Made by a program: the position numbers and the translations under genes
Source: Hippasteria phrygiana
Taxonomy: Eukaryota; Echinodermata; Asteroidea; Valvatida; Goniasteridae
DNA length: 64,000 nucleotides
Direction: 5' to 3'
NCBI GenBank assembly: GCA_037893225.1
Contig: JAZGUH010001196.1
Span: 1 to 64,000 of the forward strand
The notes under the pieces: generated by a model
Databases searched by the model: none
Seen by the model: only the letters and a program-made list of their open reading frames with translations
Told to the model about the DNA's origin: nothing
Part shown: piece by piece, positions 47,020 through 57,399 of the stretch
Numbering within the stretch: position 1 is the stretch's first letter
Layout: each line of letters opens with the position of its first letter

Positions 47020-48542
47020 TCAGAACAAAAACAAGGCCTTTTCCGACTGGAAGTGTCGGAAAAGCCAATTATAGGATATATATGACAAGTTTAAGACCTT
47101 AGATTGTTAAATGACAAAAGTCCCGGTTACAAATTGCATTAAAAACTCAAAAATCTAAAAATTAACACAAAATCGTCAGATAGCGTCATCGTGATGTCGT
47201 ATCAATTTTCATCTTTACCACTTGCTTTTATTATTCTATCAATTCCCATAAAAACAAAAATCAGATCTCTCATGGTTGATTTTCCATTGATTTTCAAAGA
47301 TTAAATCCAGAAATCTTTGATTGCTTGTAATCTGATATCTGATGACGTCATCGTGACGTCATTATTAGAAAGCTCGAGAGCTATGTTAACTCTGCCATCT
47401 GAAGCAAATATCTGGATTATATCTCTCGCGGTTGATTCTTTTGCAATTTCTTAAGGTTTAAAGGTATTTTCATTGCAACTTCCGGTCTGGTGACGTCATC
47501 AATCTTTATTCCCTCAACTTGTTCTTTATAGCATGAAGCCGATTATATACATCAATTATAAAGTTATTTCAGCAAACATCGCCACACACATCGACTGATT
47601 ATTCATTTTAAACATTTACAACCTGCCGCTTGAGGGCGCTCGAACATTTTATGATGTCCAGGTAATTTTTTGTGAAGTACAACCTAGGCGGAGACTAACA
47701 TCGTTGAAAGCAAGTTCACATCTTTTTCCACTTTTAAATTATGAGGCACTTTCGGTTTCAACGGGAAGGAAAGGTCACGTGATTTTGCTTGTAATATCAA
47801 ATATGAAGACCTTGTTTATTCTATCAGTTCCCATAAAAAGCAAAATCAGATCTCTCTCGATTGATTTTATATTGATTTTCAAAGATTAAATCTAGAAATC
47901 TTTGATTGCTTGTAATCCTATATCTGATGACTTTATCGTGATGTCATAATCAGAAAGCTCGAGAACGGAGCTATGTTAACTATAAGCAAATATCTGGATT
48001 ACATTTCTCGCGGTTGATTTTTGAGCACTTTTTGAAGGTCTAAATCGGCTGATTATCCATTAAAAAAAATTCAACCTGCCGCTAGAGGGCTCTTGAACAT
48101 TTTATGACGTCACCGGCAATTTTTTTTGTGAAGTACAACCTAGGCAAAGACTAACATCGTTGAAAGCAAGTTCATATCTTTTTCCACTTCCAAACTATAT
48201 GGCACTTCCGGTTTGGTTCGGAAGGAAGGGTAACGTGATTTGACGCACACTAGATAAAATGAAGATCCTTGTTTATACTATCAATTGACACTAAAACCAA
48301 GATCAGGGGTCTCACGGGTGATTTTATATAGCATTTTAAAGATTAAAAATATTTATCTTAAATGGCTTGTAATATGACACCGGATGACGTCATCATGACG
48401 TCACTCTTCGAGACACGACTTTGCTATAGGGTCTATGTCTGTGCAAATTTAGACTAAGGTCCGAGGTTGTTTGATGACCAAATTGCCAGTCAGAAAATCT
48501 ATGCACAAAGTCTATAGGGTTTGGGATAGAACTAAAATAAGA
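47020..48542 (-). mobile_element. Helitron/Helentron-like unit E
   Basis: The left border is TCAGAACAAAAACAAGG after poly-A, which on the minus strand reads as a hairpin (CTTTTCCGAC/GTCGGAAAAG), an 11-base spacer and CTGA, a CTRR form. The interior contains diverged 162-bp-type units (47745, 48200). The right border is the phrase GGGTTTGGGATAGAACTAAA immediately followed by the CTAG of the next unit, so units E and F are joined head to tail without a gap. Confidence 0.45.
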
Positions 48543-51500
48543 CTAGAGGTTTGTTGTTTGTGGACAAACACAGAGCTGTTTCAGGGTATTTTGTGGTAGT
48601 ATTAATAATGTCGGGGATTGGATTTCAATGGTGATTAAACAAAATTTGTTTTAAATTATGTTAGATACCACATATCAACTTAATCGGACTTGTACTTCTG
48701 TAGATATATGGCTTTGAAAACTGCCACTTTAAGATGACGTCACGTGACATGTCATGACGTCATCATAATGTCATGTCAATTTTCATTCATAAACCTGCAG
48801 ACCTACCTAGATATAACATTTCAACTTAATGAAGCTTGTACTTTTGTAGATATATGGCTTCAAAAACTGCCCCTTTAAGATGACGTCACGTGACATGTGA
48901 TGACATCATGATAATGTCATGTCAATTTTCAGCTATAAACCTACTGGGCTACCTAGATATTACTTTTCAACTTAATCGAACTTGTAATTTTGTTTATATA
49001 TGGCTTCAAAAACTACCCCTTTAAGATGACGTCACGTGACATGTGATGACGTCATCATAACGTCAATTCAATTTTTATCTATAAACCTACTGGGCTACCT
49101 AGATATTACTTTTGAACTTAATCGGACTTGTGCTTTTGTAGACATATGGCTTCAAAAACTGCCCCTTTAAGATGACGTCACGTGACATGTGATGACATCA
49201 ATTATGATAATGTCATGTCAATTTTCAGCTATAAACCTACTGGGCTACTTAGATATTACTTTTCAACTTAATCGAATTTGTACTTTTGTAGATATATGGC
49301 TTCAAAAACTGCCCCTTTAAGATGACGTCACGTGGCATGTCATGACGTCATCAAGAGGTAAACGTTCGGCACACATTGTGAGCAGTTAGTCTAAGTGTCT
49401 GCCAAGTTTAAAAGTACCCAAAGTGCCGGTAAGAAAGAAAACGTGTACAAATGCTATAGGCAATAATCTAGCGAGTGCCCCTTTAAGATGACACCACGTG
49501 ACATGTTATGACTTGATCATAACGTCATGTCAATTTTCATCTATAACACCAGGTGGCATACCTTACGTTCCAACTGAATCGGACTTGTACTTTTGTAGAT
49601 ATATGGCTTCGAAAAATGCCCCTTTAAGATGATGTCACGTGACATGTGATGACGTCATCAGGACGTAAAAGTTCGGCACACATTGTGAGCAGTTGGGGTA
49701 AGTGTCTGCCAAGTTTAAAAGTAGCCAATGTGGCCGGTAAGAAAGTAAACGTTTACAAATGCTATGGGCAATATTCTATCGACTTGAAAAAAAAAATTTT
49801 TCATGACGTCATCATGACGTCACACAATTTTCGCTTTTTAGGGCATATCTTTGAGACATACCAAAGCTATAACAAAAAGAATTTTGAAAATATCTTGTTT
49901 TGTTCGCTAGATATAGTGAAAAGAATGTTACGATTATAAAACTTCAAGAATTCAGCGACTTGAAAAAAGACTACAAATCAACCCCTTTTATAAACAGCAT
50001 GCACATTTAAGCCATGGTTATCAGCCCTTCCCAGAATTCCTTTGTGTTATATTGAATTTGGTCTACATTTTGAAATGGCTCCTATTTCTTACTTGAGTGA
50101 GCCACGATCACGAAATTTTGGAATTAGGTACAGGAAAATTCAATGTATACATTTTTGTAATCAGATTGACCCTTACATGCGTTTAAAAAAAAAAATATTG
50201 TTGATGACGTCATCATGACGTCACACAATTTTCGCCATTTAGGGCATATCTTTGAGACATACCAAAGCTGTAACAAAAATAATTTTGAAAATATCTTGTT
50301 TTGTTCGCTAGATATATTGAAAAGAATGTTACGATTTTAAAACTTCAAAAATTCAGCGACTTGAAAAAAGACAAGAAATCAACCCCTTTTATAAACAGCA
50401 AGCTCATAATAGCCATGGTTATCAGCCCGTCCCAGAATTCCTTTGTGTTATATTGAATTTGGTCTAAATTTGAAATGGCTGTCATTTCTTACTTGAGTGA
50501 GCCACGATCATGAAATTTTGGAATTGGGTACAGAAAAATACAATGTATACATTTTTGTAATCGGATTGACCCTTACATGCGTAAAAGAAAAAAATTATTT
50601 TTGATGACGTCATCATGACGTCACACAATTTTCGCCTTTTAGGGCATATCTTTGAGACATACCAAAGCTATAACAAAAAGAATTTTGAAAATATCTTGTT
50701 TTGTTCGCTAGATATATTGAAAAGAATGTTACGATTTTAATACTTCAAAAATTCAGCGACTTGAAAAAAGACTAGAAATCAACCCCTTTTATAAACAGCA
50801 AGCTCATAATAGCCATGGTTATCAGCCCGTCCCAGAATTCCTTTGTGTTATATTGAATTTGGTCTAAATTTTGAAATGGCTGTTATTTCTTACTTGAGTG
50901 AGCCACGATCATGAAATTTTGGAATTGGGTACAGAAAAATACAATGTATACATTTTTGTAATCAGATTGACCCTTACATGCGTTTAAAAAAAAAAATATT
51001 GTTGATGACGTCATCATGACGTCACACAATTTTCGCCATTTAGGGCATATCTTTGAGACATACCAAAGCTGTAACAAAAATAATTTTGAAAATATCTTGT
51101 TTTGTTCGCTAGATATATTGAAAAGAATGTTACGATTTTAAAACTTCAAAAATTCAGCGACTTGAAAAAAGACTAGAAATCAACCCCTTTTATAAACAGC
51201 AAGCTCATAATAGCCATGGTTATCAGCCCGTCCCAGAATTCCTTTGTGTTATATTGAATTTGGTCTAAATTTTGAAATGGCTGTCATTTCTTACTTGAGT
51301 GAGCCACGATCATGAAATTTTGGAATTGGGTACAGGAAAATTCAATATATACATTTTTGCAATCGGATTAACCCTTACATGCGTTAACAAAAAAACACAT
51401 TTTTGATGACGTCATCATGACGTCACACAATTTTCGCAATTTAGGGCATATCTTTGAGACATACCAAAGCTATAAGAAAAAGAATTTTGAAAATATCTTG

Positions 51501-52549
51501 TTTTGTTCGCTAGATATATTTAAAAGAATGTTACGATTTTAATACTTCAAAAATTCAGCGACTTGAAAAAAGACTAGAAATCAACCCCTTTTATAAACAG
51601 CAAGCTCATAATAGCCATGGTTATCAGCCCGTCCCAGAATTCCTTTGTGTTATATTGAATTTGGTCTAAATTTTGAAATGGCTGTTATTTCTTACTTGAG
51701 TGAGCCACGATCATGAAATTTTGGAATTGGGTACAGAAAAATACAATGTATACATTTTTGTAATCAGATTGACCCTTACATGCGTTTAAAAAAAAAAATA
51801 TTGTTGATGACGTCATCATGACGTCACACAATTTTCGCCATTTAGGGCATATCTTTGAGACATACCAAAGCTGTAACAAAAATAATTTTGAAAATATCTT
51901 GTTTTGTTCGCTAGATATATTGAAAAGAATGTTACGATTTTAAAACTTCAAAAATTCAGCGACTTGAAAAAAGACTAGAAATCAACCCCTTTTATAAACA
52001 GCAAGCTCATAATAGCCATGGTTATCAGCCCGTCCCAGAATTCCTTTGTGTTATATTGAATTTGGTCTAAATTTTGAAATGGCTGTCATTTCTTACTTGA
52101 GTGAGCCACGATCATGAAATTTTGGAATTGGGTACAGGAAAATTCAATATATACATTTTTGCAATCGGATTGACCCTTACATGCGTTAACAAAAAAACAC
52201 ATTTTTGATGACGTCATCATGACGTCACACAATTTTCGCAATTTAGGGCATATCTTTGAGACATACCAAAGCTATAAGAAAAAGAATTTTGAAAATATCT
52301 TGTTTTGTTCGCTAGATATATTTAAAAGAATGTTACGATTTTAAAAATTCAAAAATGCATAAAAAATCACTTGATGACGTCATCATGACGTCACTCTTCG
52401 ACGCAATATGTCAGCTTAGGGTCTATGTTTGAGGTAAGTTTGGTTAAGATCTGAGGTTTTTTAAGACCTAAAGTGCCGCCGAGAAAATTCGTGTACAAAG
52501 TCTATGGGCTTTTGGTCGGAACTAAAAGAAGAAGGAAGAAGAAAAAAAA
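48543..52549 (-). mobile_element. Helitron/Helentron-like unit F, largest (4.0 kb)
   Basis: The left border is CTAGAGG plus the hairpin TGTTTGT-GG-ACAAACA and GAGCTGTTTC, as in unit A. It contains about seven 148-bp units (48720-49640) and seven 400-bp units (49803-52360). The right end carries GTGTACAAAGTCTATGGGCT and a GAAGAAG/poly-A run. Unit A (29698) has the same start and order but only three 400-bp units, so the two are the same element with different internal copy number. Confidence 0.5.
49800..52380. repeat. 400-bp tandem array with an 802-bp higher-order period
   Basis: Units open with GATGACGTCATCATGACGTC near 49803, 50200, 50600, 51003, 51405, 51807 and 52208. Alternate units are almost identical: 50883-51077 and 51685-51879 encode the same 64-residue ORF at an offset of 802. 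The recent amplification therefore happened as dimers. Confidence 0.95.
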
Positions 52550-52793
52550 AAATCAGAACAAAAACAAGGCCTTTTCCGACTGGAAGTGTCGGAAAAGCCA
52601 AAAACCGGAACGAAAACAATACCTTTTCCGCAGGTATGCGGAAAAGCTAATAAAAAAAAAAAAATCAGAACAAAAACAATGCCTTTTCCGAAGGTTTTCG
52701 GAAAAGCCAAAAAAGAAAAAAAAAAAAATCTTAACGAAAACAAGGGCTGTTTCGAAAAACTTTCGAAACAGCCAACAATGTACAAAGTACATT
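52550..52793. repeat. Cluster of five hairpins at the satellite edge
   Basis: Stem-loops lie at 52568-52599, 52622-52646, 52681-52708, 52744-52772 and 52775-52793. The first four follow a poly-A or A-rich run and a TCAGAACAAAAACAA-like leader. Their stems are CTTTTCCGAC/GTCGGAAAAG, CTTTTCCGCA/TGCGGAAAAG, CTTTTCCGAA/TTCGGAAAAG and GGCTGTTTCGAAA/TTTCGAAACAGCC. The sequences differ but stay fully paired. They look like stacked terminal hairpins of the Helitron-like units without the bodies. Confidence 0.85.
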
Positions 52794-52845
52794 GTGTACT
52801 TTGCTATTATTCTTAGTTCATGTATTTGTTATATTTTCTGAATAA

Positions 52846-52860
52846 ATAAATAAATATATA
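52846..52860. repeat. Left copy of putative LINE target-site duplication
   Basis: ATAAATAAATATATA here is identical to 59404-59418, on the other side of the LINE. The match is exact over 15 bases but low in complexity, so it could be partly the LINE's own simple tail. Confidence 0.6.
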
Positions 52861-52994
52861 CTTTTTTACTTTTTCCAAGGATAACTTTATTGTAAACTTT
52901 CCTTGAACAATACAACATAATGTATATACAAAATTAAAAGAATTATAAAGAAATACATTCGTAACTTTAAAGTAATCAGTTAAACATGGTACAA

Positions 52995-53054
52995 CGTCAC
53001 CGAGGCTGGCCTATTGGCTGTATACTACTGCCAAACCGGCCAACCACGGTGACG
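52995..53054 (-). ncRNA. LINE 3' UTR stem-loop 1
   Basis: CGTCACCGAGGCTGGCC pairs with GGCCAACCACGGTGACG (15 of 17), and an inner TTGGC/GCCAA stem follows. It lies in the element's 3' UTR, where LINE reverse transcriptases of some clades recognise structured RNA. Confidence 0.7.
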
Positions 53055-53161
53055 AAGTAGTAAAATCAAAACTGTAAACCAGAATATATGCATTAACAGA
53101 ACGTTGTACTTGACAGAAATAAGTTAAACTTATGAAACAGATCAAAACCGTTAAAGTAGAA

Positions 53162-53247
53162 ATGCTGTCCCGCCAAGTTGCTACCGTCGGAAGCTGGATA
53201 CACCAAGTCCTTCCGACTAAGGGTAGCAACAAGGCAAAAGACAGCAT
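53162..53247 (-). ncRNA. LINE 3' UTR stem-loop 2
   Basis: A long stem made of three collinear helices: ATGCTGTC/GACAGCAT, GTTGCTACC/GGTAGCAAC and TCGGAAG/CTTCCGA, separated by small internal loops and closed by a 16-base loop. All three helices are perfectly paired. Confidence 0.75.
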
Positions 53248-53507
53248 TCAGCCAAAAACAATAATTAATCAAAAATAGAAAAAGGGGGAGGTGAGGATAG
53301 AGGGTAGTGGGGGGTTAGGGGAGGAGGAAATGGGGCCCACTGGCGTCTGGATGTGGGCACCTCGTGCCCACTGCCAGCAGACCCCGGTTGGGAAATGGTC
53401 AGGCCCCGGGGTGGGCGGTGAAAAAGGACACCACGTCCCGCCCGGGAGGGGCGGCGACTACCCACGCCTCGGTGACCTGGGGAGGGAGGGAAAAAATCAT
53501 TAAATAA

Positions 53508-56500
53508 TTAAATCAACCATGTCAGTTTACCGGTAGTGTAAACAAAAAGGGCGTTAATAATTGACCACTTGTCAAGGAAAGAAGAGATGGAATTGTTTAG
53601 TGTGTAGTAATTAAGTTCAAGGATAATCTTATTTTTGAGGCGGTATTGCCAGACAGTGAAAGGGTCAGATTTACTGCACGTACGGTACAGCCAATAGATT
53701 ATATTTTTCAAGCTAATAATGAGAAAGTTGGCCAGGCGGACGGCCATTTTGTCTCGACTCTGAGCATAAGGAATGAGAGTCCAATAGGTATCGAAGCTGA
53801 TAGCGAGATTGGGAAGAAGGCGGTCGATGAGCCGATGGAGAAGACGAAGGGCAGGCTGAATAGATGGGCAGGTGATGAACAGGTGGATGATGGTGCCTCT
53901 CTCGCCGCACCAGCCACAGGTGGAGGAGATGCTGGGGTTTAGATGATGGAGGACCGGTAGAGAGGGTAAGACGTTGTGCAGCAGTTTGTATTGGACATCC
54001 CCTTCTTTCTTGGATGTAGGAAACTGATATATTGCCTTCCAAGGGACGTGGTGTGAAGGCGGAAAATAACCAAGTCCGTGCCAGGGAGTGAGTGGAGCTG
54101 TAGGGAGGTCGTTCATCTGGTTATAGAAACTGTACAATGTCTTTGAGGTTGAAGAGATGGCGTCTCTGTCGACATCGAAGAGAACCTGGCCGGGTGAAGC
54201 AGGGCGAGAGGGCACACCACGAAGTTGAGCAGGGGGATGAAGGAATCCAGTCGAGTTGAAAAGCGTTGAAAAAGACGAAGTCAAGGTCTGGTGCAGGCGA
54301 GAGAGGTCTTTACTCAGAAGGCGAGATGACAGTGGACGAGAAGATGCAGAAGACAGATGGAGTTCCTGAGCCTGAAGCCACTTTCCAGTGGTGATGTTGA
54401 GTAGGTTCTTGATGAGATGAATATTATTGGCCCAGAGTCGAGAGGCAAAAGCCGTGCCGCCCGGCATGGGATCGATTAAAGGTGGGTAAATTACCGGTAA
54501 ATTTAGGACATGGTTGATGGAGTCCGGAGGTGTTTCAATACGAGCTCCAATGGTCAACCAGGCACGCAAGACCTCACTGTAAAAAACTGGCAAGCTGGTG
54601 AAAAACTTGGGTTCTAAATTCAGGAGAAAAATATGGTAAGTTAAATCTAAACGTTTAAATTGACGTAAGTATACGTCCATCATGGAAAAACAAGGGTGAG
54701 TATTAAATTGAAGGTAACGTTGTAAATGTTTGAACATGAAAGTGAGGCTGCGTGCCTGGAGACAAGCCAGACCAAGTCCACCTTTATCACAACACTGGTA
54801 AAGAATTTGTTTTTTAAGGAGATGGCGTTTGTAGGACCAGACGAAGTCGACAAGCATGTTTTGGAGCTCACCTAGGATGTTTTTAGGACAAGACAAAACG
54901 GCGAGAGAGTGAAAGACTTTAGTGGCAGCGATTTGATTGGCGATTAATACCTTGCCTTTGAAAGATAATATGGGAGAAAAGCGTTTCCAGCTGGTCAGGG
55001 TTTTGGAGAGTTTGGCTTTACAGTTTTCCCAATTTTGTTTGTTGTAATTGTTGGTATTTCCCAGGTGAACTCCAAGAAAGACAAGCCCTTGATTGTTCCA
55101 GAGAAAATCAAGGGGCTTGTCGCTTCGTCTGGTCCATGAGCCGACCCATAGGCCCTGGGATTTTTCATAGTTTAAACTCGCAGCAGAGGATTTACTGAAT
55201 AGACTGTACACTCTTTGAATTGTTTCAAAACCCGAGTCGGAGGTGACGAAAACTGTGACGTCGTCAGCATAGGCCGAGACCGAGCAATACTTGTCTGTGG
55301 TAGGTAAGAGAAAACTTTGACCCTGCATTTCGTCTCTTAGTTTGTTAAGAAAGGGTTCAATTGCAATCGAGTACAGCAGCCCCGAGAGCGGGCAACCTTG
55401 TCGAATTCCCTTTAGAAAGGGAAAAGGCGCGGTCAAGGAGCCGCAAACTTTAATGTGGCTCTCGGCGCCGCTGTACAAAAGATTGAGGTATAAAATAAAT
55501 TTGTCCCCGAACCCCATGGCTCTCATTGTACTGAACAGGTAGGCGTGGTCAACGTTGTCAAACGCTTTGCGCTGATCAAGGTTCACCACGCCAAGAGGAA
55601 GATCATTTGAATTACAATAATTAATCACATCACGTAAAAGGTTAAGGTTATCATGAATTGTGCGCCCAGGGATGCAATAGGATTGTCGTCTTTTACAACA
55701 TTACCAATAAATTGTTTCAATCTGTTCGCAAGCAGCTTGGCAAATAGTTTGTAGTCCGTATTAAGGAGCGAGACAGGCCGCCAATTGGAAATATTACAAA
55801 GGTCGCCCTTTTTAGGGATTAGGGAGATGACGGCTTTGTTGAAAGAACATGGAAGGGACCCAGTAGAAATAGCAAAATTGAGAACATCGAAAAGGTCATT
55901 TTTTAGAAGGGGCCAGAAGGAAGTGTAGAACTCGGAAGTTAGGCCATCAAAACCCGGCGTTTTGTTTTTGCCAAGCTGCTTGACGGCACAGTCTAATTCC
56001 TCGAGACGCAGAGGAGCTTCGAGGTCCTCGGCGTCCGGAGGATCCAAATTTGATAAATTACATAAAAGGGATCCGAGGGCGCCCTCGTCAGTCGGGACAA
56101 GGCTGTAAAGCTGTTCATAGAAGTTGCGACAGTGTTTTCTAATTTCCTCAGGGTTTTCGGTAATTGTTCCATCGGGGAGGCGAATGCAAGACAAGGTTTT
56201 AGACTGAGAGTGACGTTTTTCAAGGTTAAAGAAATAGGATGAGCTCGTGTCCACTTCATTAAGGTGTTGAACACGAGATCTGACGAGGGCGCCCTGGGCT
56301 TGGTTTTTAAGGATAATATTTAATTCGTTACGTTGTTCGTCTCAGATGTGATGTTTGGCGCAGATTGAAGTTCTTGGATGTGAGAATTTAAGCGGGAGAA
56401 AGACGAGCGCTTTTCTTGAGCAATCTTAGAACTGTATTTTTGGGTTATGGTTTTGATTTGGGCCTTGCCCAAAACCCACCACATGCATGCGTTTTGGAAA

Positions 56501-57387
56501 GAGGGTTTTTCATTTTGCCATTGGGACCAGAAGAGATGTATAATTTCACGGTAATTTAGATCATCAAGGAGAGAATTGTTAAAATGCCAGTAGGCGCTCC
56601 CTCTATGCTGAGGGGAAGGAAGCTTTAAAGAGAGATGAACTGCAGAGTGGTCGGATAAGGAACAAGGTAGAATTTTACATGTGCGTGTTGAGGGTAAGAG
56701 ATTGGCGGAGGTGTAGACACGGTCAAGCCTAACTTTGGAAAAATGACCAGGAGCAAAGGGGTTTTTTCGCATCCAAGTGAATTTTTTAACAGTAGGGTTC
56801 AAACTGCGCCAAACATCACACAGGTTTAAATTATTCATACTATTTTTGAGAGCCAATGAAATTCGGGGACGATGCTCATTCGGCCTATCCGCTCGATCCA
56901 CAAGAGGATCGAGCGTGCAGTTGAAATCACCTCCGACGAGAGTGGCGCCCTCAGCCTGCTGGCCACAATGAGAATCAAATTTGTCAAAGATGGGCAAAGC
57001 GATGCTGTCTTTCTGGGGGACGAGAAAATTGTAGATATTAAAAACAGAATTGTTATGTTTAACTTGGGCAAAGAGAATGTGGCCAGCAACAATAACACTG
57101 GAGGCCACAAGGTTGATATTATTCCGGGTTAAAATGGTCACCCCTGAAAAGGGTGTGGTACCAGGACCGCAAGTGGGGGTGTAATTGTGCCAGTGTCTCC
57201 AGCACAGACTATTTTCCGTTAATGTATAAGTTTCTTGCAGTAAAATGATGTCAGGTCTTGGGGTTAAAATGGACATGTATTGATAAAAGGTGACATTACG
57301 AGTAGTATCAGCACAGCCTCCAGTGTTAAGGGTGACTACCGAGAGCGCCATGAGCAGGGGAAGCAGAGTGTACAGTCTATCCATCAC
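53508..57387 (-). pseudogene. LINE ORF2: endonuclease and reverse transcriptase (two frameshifts)
   Basis: ORF2 spans about 1290 codons and would make the single-chain enzyme for target-primed reverse transcription. The N-terminal 355 residues (57387-56320) form an APE-like endonuclease: LNTGG near residue 20, LLQET near 50, GGDFN near 150 and SDHSAVHL near 245. The reverse transcriptase follows: NWRPVSLLNTDYK (55625-56254 segment), then LDQRKAFDNVDH, GIRQGCPLSG and the catalytic AYADDV (53508-55628 segment). The C-terminal region carries CGWCGERGTIIHLFITC, a CX2CX7HX4C motif. One-base frameshifts break the frame near 56320-56340 and 55660-55690. No stop codon falls inside conserved motifs, so the copy was active recently or the shifts are assembly errors. 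ORF2 starts 12 bases after the ORF1 stop, which suggests reinitiation. Confidence 0.85.
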
Positions 57388-57399
57388 AAATGTAAGGAA

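Noticed and set aside
50883..51879. Two identical 64-codon minus-strand ORFs
   Set aside because: They are produced by the 802-bp higher-order repeat and have no protein motif.
52473..52841. 122-codon Lys-rich ORF over the hairpin cluster
   Set aside because: It reads through poly-A runs and hairpins; the amino-acid repeats follow the DNA hairpin repeats and indicate no gene.
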